Below, piece after piece: positions 31,310 to 41,214 of a stretch of 64,000 nt of DNA. The notes beneath the pieces are model-generated. The model did no database searches and was not told where the DNA came from. It saw only the letters and a list, made by a program, of their open reading frames with translations. The stretch covers positions 16,253,280 to 16,317,279 of the forward strand of contig JAKZAP010000006.1 in NCBI GenBank assembly GCA_023053575.1. Reading direction: 5' to 3'. The DNA comes from Branchinecta lynchi (Eukaryota > Arthropoda > Branchiopoda > Anostraca > Branchinectidae). A program made the position numbers and the translations under genes. Position 1 is the first letter of the stretch; each line of letters starts with the position of its first letter.

Positions 31310-31900
31310 TATTTACGGGGATTCGGTAGGTATACAGAATCCCAAATAGGCTGATCGGTACAAATCTATTCGGTGTGATGAACGAGATTCTGAATAACTG
31401 CCAGTATTTGGTAGTTATCACGAATTCGGTGAAAGAATTTACTGAAATTATTTGGTAATTTTTTATCACAGAACTATTCGGTATATTTATGGAGATTCGG
31501 CAGTTACACAGAATCCCGAATAAGCTACCGGTCCGAAATCATTCGGTATCATGATTGGGATTCTGTAGTATATTCGGTTTAATTTAAGGATTCGGTAGTT
31601 ACCACGAATCCCTACCTTTGTTACAAATTTGGCGTGAGCCATGCCAAGTTTTTGGTTAATAAAAAGATTTATCTATCTAGATATCGATCAGTTTCGACGA
31701 AATGCTACCGAATATGAATATTATTCGGTAGTATTTCGACATCAAAACAATGCGGTATAATAGCCGGGATACGGTAGTTATACAGAATCCCGAATATGCT
31801 ATCAGTCTAAAATGATTCGGTATAATAACTGGGATTCGGTAATATATTCGACATAATTACCAGATTCGGGAGTTACAAGGAACCTCGAAACTCGGAAGAA
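31310..31900. repeat. Degenerate repeats of GGATTCGGTA...CAGAATCCC
   Basis: Three diverged units start near 31319, 31496 and 31765. Each has 'gattcggtagttatacagaatcccgaata', a middle 'aatcattcggtat' and 'gggattcggta'. Parts of each unit are self-complementary (GGATTC...GAATCC). It lies upstream of the SMG9 start codon. No gene is seen between here and 32690; that remainder is A/T-rich. Confidence 0.55.
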
Positions 31901-32694
31901 GTCGAGTGAAGCACTGGTTGCAGACAAAAGGACTGACTAATGATTTCATCGATAGTCTTTACTTTATTTTGGATCCGAAAAAGAAGATCTAATCATAAAT
32001 GTTTCAAAAATTCCACCAGCGGCACTTTTCGTAATACTCTCTATTTTGTGGAAGGGCGCGTCATTTGACTGGAGTTTTAAGCCAGTTTTAGGATTGGGAA
32101 AAATTAAAAGCTAGAATCTGGATGTAAATATTTAAATTTGGCAGGAAAAGGCTACTGGATGGAAATACTTAAATTTGGCAGGAAAAAGCTAACTTTAAAA
32201 AATCTCGCATGCGGCACTCACTTTATGTGATCATGGGCATTATTGACTAGACTACAGTAGCCGCTGCTGCCGGAACGTCACCCCATCAAGTTCTTGGAAC
32301 TTCTTAGAGTCTCGGTATTTAATTCACAGTCAATGATAGAATTTGTAAGAGAAGCGGTTAACATTTTAGCCAACAGGAAAAAAAAATAGATCTCGAAAAT
32401 TTCGCCTGCGGCACTGGATTTAATTTTCTCTTGGGTACAATAGATCGAAGCTGTTACTGCAATCGTGCCCGGCAATGTATTCTCCAAGTGGGCTTCGCCA
32501 AAATGCCACATAATAGTTGGCCTGTCGTCTTTCATGCTGCCCTTTAATGTTATTCTTCCTACGTAATCCTTTCTGTTCCATAATTTAAAGCTCGAATTCT
32601 CAGTTTCTAGGATTCGGTAAAATTTGTGAGGGTCTGGTACATTTTTTTCCGGGAAGTACGATTTTAGACAAACGGTACACCGTAAAAAGTTTCT

Positions 32695-32826
32695 CTGTAT
32701 AAAGATTAAAGTTAACTGCAGTACTGCTACTCGGATTCATCTTATCTCTATTTGGTATTAATCTTAACTTAGAGATAAGGATAATCCGAGTAGCAAATAC
32801 TGCAGTTAACTTTAATCTTTATACAG
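32695..32826. mobile_element. 132-bp palindromic MITE-like element
   Basis: Two arms of about 55 bp (32695-32749 and 32771-32826) are near-perfect inverted repeats starting CTGTATAAAG and ending CTTTATACAG, with a loop of about 21 bases. The first 29 bases of the arms match exactly. I see no target-site duplication. Confidence 0.7.
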
Positions 32827-32869
32827 AACAAGAGCTATAAGCTCATATGGCACTTGCATGGGTTAAGAT

Positions 32870-34780
32870 GTTTTGATCGATCAAAAGTAAGTTTCGACTT
32901 TGCGGTTGAGATGCGCACTCTAAGGGACCTGGAACTTCATTTGTAAGCAAAACCCTTGAGGCAAAATGCTAATGGGCTGATGGGGATCATGAAAATGAAT
33001 ATATTGCTTAAAAGTATTTTTTTTACTTTGCGGTCAAGACTGGTACTTTAAGGAATAATCGGATTTGGGAAGTAGCAATTTCTAAGCAAATGTTGTTGAA
33101 TCTCCAATATTCCAGCAAAGTTTCATCGTCCTAGCACATCTGGAAGTACCTGAACTCGCGATCACCGGAATCAAAGACCCCCCCCCCCCCAACTCCACCC
33201 ACAATAATCTATTTGTCATTCCCACTAAGTTCGATCCAGATCACACCAGTCTAAGCGGGTAAAGTATTTTCCGCCCTCCCCCCAATAATTGCCGGATTTG
33301 GTCCGGAAATGAAAAAGATCACCAGAGAAAAATGTCCTCTGTTCAGTAATTAAATTTCACTCGAATCCGATCACCCGTTCCAAAGTTACGCACGACTCAA
33401 TATTCTGGATTCCCCTCCCTCAACTCCCTCCCCCCCCCCCAAGATTATCATATCGAGGATTTTTGTTATTCTAAGTCAGTTTGACCGGGTCCGTGATACG
33501 CCTGCCAAGTTTCGTCGTGAAAATCCCAAAATTCCGGGAAACCCCCTCCCCCCCCCCCTCAAGTGTCCGGATCCAGTCATGTTGTGTAAAAGATTTACAT
33601 GGATCAGATGTTTCTTCTTCCCAGCAAGTTTCACTCCGATACCATCATTCTAACTGTTTCTCGAGATTTCCGCCCCCTCCCCAGCTCCCCCATGGTGCCC
33701 GTAGCCAATCCGATTCAGTAAAAGATTTACCTAGAGCATCTGTTTGTTCTTCCCACAAAGTTCCATTCCGATCTCTCCATTCTAAGCGGGTCACGTATTT
33801 CCCCCCCCCCCCCCCAATAGTTGCCGGATCCGGTCCGGATATGAAAAAGATCACCGGAGAAATGTCCTCTGTTCAATTCTTAAATTTCACTCGAATCCGA
33901 TCACCCATTCCAAAGTTACGCATGACTGAAAATTCCGGATTCCCCTCCCTCCACCATTATCAGATCGACAAAATTTTTATTTTGAAGTCAGTTTGAGCGG
34001 GTCCCTGATATGCCTGCCAAGTTTCATCGTGTAAATCCCCAAAACCACCATCACCGGAATTCCGGGAAACCCCCTCCCCCCCCCCATAAGTGTTCGGAAC
34101 CAGTACAATGGTCCAAAGGATTTATCTAGAGCAGATGCTTGTTCTTCCCAGCAAGATTCACTCCGATCCCTCCATTCGAACCGTTTCTTGATATTTCCGA
34201 TCACCCCCCCCCCCCAACTCCCCCCTGGCTACCAAATCCGGTCAAGACTTTAAACGGGACATCACAGATATATAATCTATTCAGTTATTAAGTTTCATTA
34301 CAATCCGATCACCCGTTCGAAAGTTACGCACTTCTCAATTTCCCGGATTCCCCTGCCCTCCACTCCCCCCAAAATGGTCGGATCGGAAAACTGGATATTT
34401 CTAAGTTTGTTTGGTCGGGTCTCTGATATGCCTGCCAAGTTCATGGTCCTAGCACAACTGGAAGTACCGTAACTCGAAAAAGTGTGACAAAATGCCTTAA
34501 ATTTTCAAGTTTCCAGCGCCCCCACTCCCCCGCATATGGTCGGATTGGGAAACTGATTATTTCCAGGTTAGTTTGGTCGGGTCCCTGATATGCCTGCAAA
34601 GTTTCATTGTCCTAGCTCATCTGGAAGTACCCTAACTCAAAAAGTGTGACAAAATGCCCTACATTTTTAAGTTTCCAGCGCCCCCACTCCCCCGCATATG
34701 GTCGGATCGTCAAACTGATCGTTTCCAGGTTAGTTTGGTTGGGTCCCTGATATGCCTGCCAAGTTGCATTGTCTGATCTG
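32870..34780 (-). repeat. Dispersed repeat A, copy 2 (inverted)
   Basis: It carries the same units as 16060-17830 on the opposite strand, in mirrored order. One 120-bp type unit ('aagcaaaacccttgaggc') is at 32890-33060. Units with 'gcctgccaagtttcat', 'ttggtcgggtccctgat' and poly-C runs extend to 34780. The last two units (34470-34770) are a near-identical pair about 175 bp apart. No gene. Confidence 0.75.
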
Positions 34781-35330
34781 TCTGACCAGCTAATTGCAAG
34801 TGAAACCAACCTAGTTGACGAATGTGAAAATGGGTGTGTTGCGAACAAACTGAAAATGAATCAAATGTGACGAATAAATGTGTTGATTGGGTTGAAGGTC
34901 GAAGGGCTTTAAGTTTTAACTGACAATCTTAAAGTTTAACCCAATAGGGCTGAGATCAGACAGTCTTGTAACATATCACTTATTCACTTAAATATTCCTG
35001 AAAACCAGATAAAAATACGTTACTTCGTTTCTACGCTATACAGGGATAATCGATTTCATAGAAGGAACTTATTCTTTTGGACTTGTGGTACCTCTATGTG
35101 CTTGTCCCTCTAAGCTTGAAAAAAGCCATTGCCAAAAATAAAATTAAAATATCAGATTCGTTGCAAGACATATCCTAAAATCATTTTCTTACAGGAGTAA
35201 CTTTTCCGATGTTGCATCTTTAGCCCTGAAAATACAGGATTTTGTTGAAATTCAAATTCACCATGTCAGAATTAATTTTAGTTTGTTTTGAAAGCAGCGC
35301 ACAGTCTGAACATTATTACCAGAGCCCTAA
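34780..35330. other. Unassigned A/T-rich DNA
   Basis: No ORF with recognisable content, no repeats that I could match elsewhere in the window. Confidence 0.4.
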
Positions 35331-36175
35331 GTGGACAAGACCTAAGGTTTCGATGGGATCCCAAAAATCTAATTTTTCGATCCAGACAACTGGGTCTTGT
35401 CTTTGCCAGATCCGGCCTTTGCCAGGCTAATGATTAGAGAAAACCAAATTCAGATATACCTCTATGAGCCATATCTATTTTGACGATACTGACCGAAATT
35501 TCCTGCTTTACTTCTGCCAAATTTCCGGTTTCGCCCGAATTCCAAGCGAACTACTTGTCCAGCAAAAAAAGAAAATTCAGAATCGAATTCAGCGTACGGT
35601 ATCTCCTTATCTAATCAAGATCTAATCAATGTCAAATAAGACTTCAGCTTCTAAAAAAATTACGGTTACAACCGGATTCCGGACGAATCCGGTTAAAAAA
35701 TTACTGTCATATACAGACTCAGCGTCCCTTGTTACCCCTAAATCTATCATCTAATCAAGTTCAAATAAAACTTATTACTTCTGACAAATTTCCGGTTTTG
35801 GCCGGATTCCGGGCGAGTTAGTTGTCCGGTGTTCAGCATGTCTGCTTACTCCTAAATCGAACATTTAATCAACTCCAAATCAAATTTTTTCTTTTAACTA
35901 ACTTTCCGTTTTTTGTCAGATTCCGGACAAACTACTCGTCCGGCGAGAAAATGGTTTAACCATCGTGTTCAGCATTTCTTTTTACCCCTAAATCGAACAT
36001 TTAATCAACTTCAAATGAAACTTTTACTTTTAACCAACTTTCCGTTTTTTGCACGATTCCGGGCGAACTACTTGTCGTACGAGAAAATGACGGACAGAAG
36101 GACGGACGGACGGACATACAGACAACTTTTGCGACGTCATAGGTATCCCTCCACTTAAGTTTCTGGATCCCAAAA
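35330..36175 (-). repeat. Dispersed repeat C, copy 2 (inverted)
   Basis: Reverse-complement relative of 24380-25875. It has the GGGATCCC-containing end (35357), diverged units with 'attccgggcgaactacttgtc' and 'cctaaatcgaacatttaatcaac', a short GGAC run, and the end 'gtcataggtatccctccactta' followed by GGATCCCAAAAA. It has about four units rather than six. Confidence 0.75.
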
Positions 36176-36193
36176 ATATAACATCCCTCAGAT

Positions 36194-36897
36194 CAGTCTA
36201 GTACACTAGCCCCATTTCAGGCACGGTGCTCAAACGTCTAGCACCAAGCCTGGGTGCTACACGGGTGCTAGACGTTCAAGCACTGTACCTTGGATTTCAT
36301 GTATGGTGCATGGATTTCAGTATACAGTGCATACAGAAAAAACACAATTTCTGTCATCACAACTGAGCACCGGCTCGGACAGGGCTGACATTACTATTAT
36401 GAATTAGAGAAATCAAAGACAATCCTGTATATATTTTTCACAACAAAAACAAAATGGCTCTAATGATGATGGAGATGAAAAACACCCTATCTATTTTCCA
36501 TGTATTTTCCCTATCTATTCCCCAAGAGCCAATATTCTGGTTGGCTGCTAGGTAGAAAAAGCTGAGGCATAGGACACTTTGCATGCAAAACCCTTGACTA
36601 TGTAGAAAAGGAAATGAGGTTTTTCACATCTGTCATCAGCCGAGCCCTTTTGTTTTTGTTGTGAAAAATATATAAAGGATTGTCTTTGATTTCTCTAATT
36701 CATGGTAGTAATTTCAGCCCTGTCCGAGCTGGTACTCAGTTGTTATGACAGAAACTGTGTTTTTTCTGTATGCACTGTATACTGAAATCCATGCACCATA
36801 CATGAAATCCAAGGTACAGTGCTTGAACGTCTAGCACCCGTGCATGGTGCTAGACGTTTGAGCACCGTGCCTGAAAAGGGGCTAGTGTACTAGACTG
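36194..36897. mobile_element. hAT-like foldback MITE with long inverted arms
   Basis: 704 bp bounded by an 8-bp direct repeat CCTCAGAT (36186-36193 and 36898-36905). The ends are CAGTCTAGTACACTAG and its complement. The inverted arms are long, about 36194-36465 and 36650-36897. They include 'cgtctagcacc', 'gtatacagtgcat' and 'attgtctttgatttctctaatt'. There is no transposase ORF. An 8-bp duplication with CAG...CTG ends fits hAT-type non-autonomous elements. Confidence 0.82.
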
Positions 36898-36905
36898 CCT
36901 CAGAT

Positions 36906-38221
36906 CTGTCAAAATATTTCAGTGGATTCAAACATCAAATTTATAAATAAGCTGCCCTTTCATTTAAAATTAAGGAGCCAATTTTTTGTTGTTTGTAACA
37001 CATAAAAGAAGTCAAAACACAACAGTATCCTAAATTTTCTGCATAAATGGTCACTACAGGGAATTTCGGGTAAAACCTCAAACAGTTTCAGTAAAACTCT
37101 ACAAAAATTCCAGTAAAATTCTGAAGCAGCACTACCCATGCATCCCCCCCCCCACCCCTATCATGAAGGTGTTAGGAAGCACCTGGCAGCAAGCAGGCTG
37201 CAACTGCAAGTAACTGCCATCAGGGGGGTGATGACTGGGGGGGGGGGAGGCCCCCCCCCTTCAATGCTGTCGGCCAGTCAGTAAAAATTAACAAAGTCTG
37301 CTCAAAGCACTGCAATTTTTCGTCAAAACAGTTGATTTTTTTCATGAAAACAGTCGTTTTTTTCTGAAAATCAGTGGATATTTCTGAAAATCATTCTATT
37401 TTTTTTTTAAATGTTATTTTTGTTGTTGAAAACAGTAGTGTTTACTGCAGAAAAAGTTAGTGAAACTTACCAGCCAGTCAGTAAATGCCTCCTGCCCCCC
37501 CCCCCCCAAAAAACATTTTGGCTAGTAAAGCCTGACACTGACACAGGACACTGAAACCAGACTGAAACAGTCACTGACACAGGTTGTGACAACTAAACAG
37601 ATGTGCTCTTTTTACTGATCTAAGGTAATTAAATTCTTCAACATGGAACTGACACCAAGAAATGCTATTTCCCTTCTTTGCTTTTTATGGCTCAAGACAC
37701 TTCTAAGTCTCATCGTAGTAAAGAAAAATAAGAGCCTGGTTACAGTTCCAGTCAAAGTGATCACAATGCTATGGGAAAGAGCAGGTTCAAAATGTGAAAT
37801 TTTCAGTACAGTAGTGATCAATAACATCAAAGCAGTTTTTACCACAATCTGTTCTGACGCGAGGTCCACACAAACTGATATCTTTCGTAACCTCGTTACT
37901 TTATGATTTTAAATATGCCGCCGAGAAAGACGAAATTTCGCCGCCATCCATGAACAAGATGAGCAATAGTTAACATTCGGACAAAAGCTTGTTCTGCTAT
38001 GCTAGATGGACGTAATACGATGATTAGCAAAAAATTTTTGCGATATTGCCAACTAGAATCGTCTATTGTACATAGATTCAGGGTGGGGAATGTGGTCCAC
38101 CAGTCTCTTTCGCGGAACACACCAGTCTCACTGTTTTGAACCACCAGTCTCATAAAAATGGCGCCGGGACGAGACCAACAGTCCGAAACGAGACCAACAG
38201 TCCCATCTAATTTCCTATTTT
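36906..38221. other. Intergenic DNA with poly-C and poly-G runs
   Basis: C or G runs occur at 37143-37152, 37233-37257 and 37493-37507, with 'cagtcagtaaa' phrases between 37270 and 37480. The overlapping ORFs of about 85 codons at 37612-37906 show no domain. Around 38090-38210, 'ccaccagtctc' and 'gagaccaacagtc' are repeated. No gene is supported. Confidence 0.45.
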
Positions 38222-38700
38222 TTGAGGATAAACAAGTGTTTTCTTTATTTTTTTTGCTGTCAGTCGCTTGAATTACACGTTTGTGACATTATGACAGGTA
38301 GAGTGAAGCTTGGGCTTTCCATACATGTATTTATCTCCGCTATTGGCTTGGCGATTCTCAGCCACTATGTCTCTGAAAAAGCAAACAAATTTATTTTCTG
38401 GTTTTCTATGTTGTTTAATAGAATTCTGCTGCTCTGCCAACTACCGCAGGTAAAGTGAAGACTGGGCTTTCAAACAATATATGACTCACTTGCTCTGAAA
38501 AAATTTTTGGTAAACAAATGTGATTTCTGGTTTGTCTCTGCGATTTCTTGGAATCGCGCTTGACACTGTTTAATGTTTTGTTGTCTCACTGTTCAGTTCA
38601 CCTGACTGCCTGGTCCAGTACTAGTTCGTTCGATGCTTTTTCCATGCTTAAATTACTATTGTGAGGCTGTCTCTAAACAATTACAGTAAGCGATCAAGTA
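38222..38700 (+). repeat. Dispersed repeat D, plus-strand copy
   Basis: It contains 'gacaggtagagtgaagcttgg', 'ttattttctggttttctatgtt' and 'tcttggaatcgcgcttgacac'. The reverse complement recurs in pieces at 44400-44570, 53160-53296 and 55368-55425, separated by later insertions. Near its end (38684-38706) it runs into the satellite phrase 'acagtaagcgatcaagtatcg'. Confidence 0.7.
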
Positions 38701-38897
38701 TCGCTGAATGTTGTCATTCAGCATTTGACCAATGCACACGGAAACTAGTTCGATCTGTGGAGTAGTGAAATACTCGATACTGATGACGTCACTTGGCTCT
38801 CTTAGCGGACTTTGATTACGGATGCTTGGTGCTGGCCGATAAGGACAACAATAATTGCGAAATATTGGTTGTTTGACATTCAGAAAGGAAAAGCGGA

Positions 38898-39548
38898 ATG
38901 TCGGCTGGAGAAAATGCACAGGTACGGAGCGGAAATGAAGCGAATAATGCGGAAAATACGCACCAAAATTCGCAATACCTCCAGGAAATAAATTTCAAAC
39001 TGGATTTGATTCCGGCACTATCTGAGAACGTTTCTGCAATACAAATCCAGCTGCAAAGTGTCAACGAGCAGCTGCTTAGAGATCAGGCTACGAACGAGTC
39101 TAACACCCGTGAGCTCGTAACTCTACGTGAACGTCTTCACGCTTCAAACCAACGAGTAAACTCATTGGAAGCCGAACTAAAACGAACAAACCTGGTGTTG
39201 TACAACCTCGAACCGATGAGCCCACCTAGACCTTCCCTAAAAGAAGAAGTAGTAGTTTTTCTAAATTGGTGCCTCCCGTTTTTGGACTTAGGCAGAGGAG
39301 ACGTTCGTGATGTGTTCAGACTGAAATCCGGTCCGGTAGTGTTGAAAATGAATTCAGCTGATTTGCGCGATGTGATACTGAAAAATGGTTTACAGTTAAA
39401 GAAGCAAGGTGTATCGGTAGCACCCGATTATACACTAGCACAACGTGAAGCCCGTAAGCAACTTAAACCAGTTATGAACCGAGCATTAGCCCAAAATCGC
39501 CAAGTTCGACAAGCTATACGTGGATGGACGCTTGTACATGTTCGATGA
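38898..39548 (+). CDS. LINE ORF1 protein, N-terminal and central part
   Basis: 216 residues. Residues about 30-95 form a coiled coil (heptads of L, I and V with E, Q and N in between, including LRERLHASNQRVNSLEAEL), expected for trimerisation. The following segment (NLVLYNLE..., VRDVFRLKSG...VVLKM) resembles the RNA-binding and C-terminal domain of L1-type ORF1. It ends in RQAIRG just where a conserved 'RDGRLY' is expected; that motif is instead found in the +1 frame (39520 onward). So a one-base insertion near 39515-39522 probably truncated the protein. Confidence 0.75.
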   Translation: MSAGENAQVRSGNEANNAENTHQNSQYLQEINFKLDLIPALSENVSAIQIQLQSVNEQLLRDQATNESNTRELVTLRERLHASNQRVNSLEAELKRTNLVLYNLEPMSPPRPSLKEEVVVFLNWCLPFLDLGRGDVRDVFRLKSGPVVLKMNSADLRDVILKNGLQLKKQGVSVAPDYTLAQREARKQLKPVMNRALAQNRQVRQAIRGWTLVHVR

Positions 39549-40089
39549 GTCGATTTCCCGAGTGGTGGAAGTAGCGGATACTACGCAAACACCAAGTAGC
39601 AGACTGGCGAAACGCGCACCAAGTGCGCAGCCTCCAGTTGCTGCAGCTGTTTCCGAGACTGAGGTCACGCACGAAGGGGTAGACACGCAAATGTCTGGTG
39701 ATGAAAGCGACACTCGAACGGTAGTCGAGTTCCCAATTGCGTCAAAGACTCCAGATGGCCGCCAAAACTTAGCTACGACGGAGAGCCAAAAACGTTCGAG
39801 GAAGATCACAGAAATTATCAGCCCTGGAGAACACAATCAGTCAACTTCCCGAAACGTTAGAGGCAATCTGCGTGAAACAGCACGGAGGGGAAGCGTAAAA
39901 GCAGGCAGATACCACGGACCTCAACACACCCGAGGCAGAGTGAATCCTCGAGAATCCGCAAACACCCGCCAATCTACATCCCGCCAGTTTTCATCGGACT
40001 CGTACAAACTCGATTTTTCTGCTGAATCGGACCCACCTGGGAAAGACCCATTTAGCCCGTACGGATACGAAGACCAAGACAGTGAATAG
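39520..40089 (+). pseudogene. LINE ORF1, C-terminal part in the +1 frame
   Basis: This frame opens upstream of 39520, gives DGRLYMFDE at the junction and continues for 189 residues of Ser/Arg/Thr-rich, probably disordered sequence ending EDQDSE. It is the natural continuation of ORF1. A +1 shift, by mutation or by frameshifting, is needed to join them. It is in the same frame as the endonuclease ORF that follows, separated by a single TAG at 40087-40089. Confidence 0.6.
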
Positions 40090-41214
40090 TATAACGAGGG
40101 CCATATCCAGACCCTTAACTTTGTATCATGGAACATTCAAGGTATAAGAAACAAAGTGAATAGAATTGAAAAAGATTTACATGGTGTTGATTTTATAGCA
40201 TTAGTTGAGTCATGGCACAGGGAAGATTCGATACCTTCATTTTTGGGTTTTTCCGTTGAGCATGCAGCCCGAAAACCTGCAAAAAATAACCGTTCTTATG
40301 GGGGTATACTTGTGCTTATCCGGGAAAAAAGTTTTGTTAAATATGAGAGACTGAAGAGTTCGTCAGAAAATATTTTATGGGTGAGGTTAGAATGCTTCTC
40401 GGGACAGCACCTACTTGTTGCTTCAGTGTATATAGCACCTCAGAATAGCTCATATAATAGAGAAGACACTTGGAGAGTTCTGGAAAATGAGATAGATTAT
40501 TTCCAGTGTAAATACCCTAGTGCTAATACGGTATTTTTGGGTGATTTCAATGCTTATACCAGTAACGTTGTTGAGTTAAGTGATGTAAATATTCCTGGCT
40601 TGTCAGATGTTGTGCCAGTTAGTTACAGAATACCAAGGAGTAGTAGGGACAAAGAAAGAAAGATAAATGTTTGGGGTCGAAAACTTTTGGCACTGTGTGC
40701 GGGTCATGGTTTGATTATTGCAAATGGTAGATTCGGTAAGGATTCTCAGAGGGGCGAGTACACTTGTTTGTCTGGAACTCGACCTAGTATAATTGATTAC
40801 GTTGTGCTAGGCATTAGCCTTCTCTCGGATTCAGTAGACCTGGGAGTTGAAGTTTTAGATTTGGTAGGTTCAGACCATAGCCCCGTAAGACTGCAAATAA
40901 GTTTGGGACGTCGGAGCCGTGACTTTGGACCTAGTGATGTTAATATGCAAGGTAGGGAGTTGCAGTCAGCTGTAGTGTTACTAAAGCCTATAAGAAGAGA
41001 TTGGACGGAAAAAGAAAAGATTTCTTTAAAAAAGGGTTTTTCGGAAAAAAATGTGTTAGATAGGTTAGAAAGATTAAAAAACCCACAAATGAGCCCTGAT
41101 CAGGTTTTGGAAGGTCTAAATACTCTGATCCGGGAAAATACTGTTTTTCCACAGAAATCAAGACAGAGGATGCAAGAGACTTTTTATGATGATGATTGTG
41201 AAGCAGAAAGTTGA
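40090..41214 (+). CDS. LINE ORF2, AP-type endonuclease domain
   Basis: The frame is open directly after the TAG at 40087. Endonuclease motifs appear in order: FVSWNIQGIRN at the very start, LVESW (metal-binding Glu), VYIAPQNSSY, FLGDFNAYTS (catalytic Asp and Asn) and GSDHSPVRL (catalytic His). This enzyme nicks the target DNA for target-primed reverse transcription. There is no ATG before the first motif; the earliest methionine is about 270 residues in. Translation therefore has to enter from ORF1 or start at a non-AUG codon. The frame ends at 41214 by an apparent one-base shift; the continuation is in the frame that starts near 41186. Confidence 0.82.
   Translation, partial: YNEGHIQTLNFVSWNIQGIRNKVNRIEKDLHGVDFIALVESWHREDSIPSFLGFSVEHAARKPAKNNRSYGGILVLIREKSFVKYERLKSSSENILWVRLECFSGQHLLVASVYIAPQNSSYNREDTWRVLENEIDYFQCKYPSANTVFLGDFNAYTSNVVELSDVNIPGLSDVVPVSYRIPRSSRDKERKINVWGRKLLALCAGHGLIIANGRFGKDSQRGEYTCLSGTRPSIIDYVVLGISLLSDSVDLGVEVLDLVGSDHSPVRLQISLGRRSRDFGPSDVNMQGRELQSAVVLLKPIRRDWTEKEKISLKKGFSEKNVLDRLERLKNPQMSPDQVLEGLNTLIRENTVFPQKSRQRMQETFYDDDCEAES

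Noticed and set aside
37612..37906. Complementary 85-87 codon ORFs as a gene
   Set aside because: No domain on either strand, no splice or promoter evidence.
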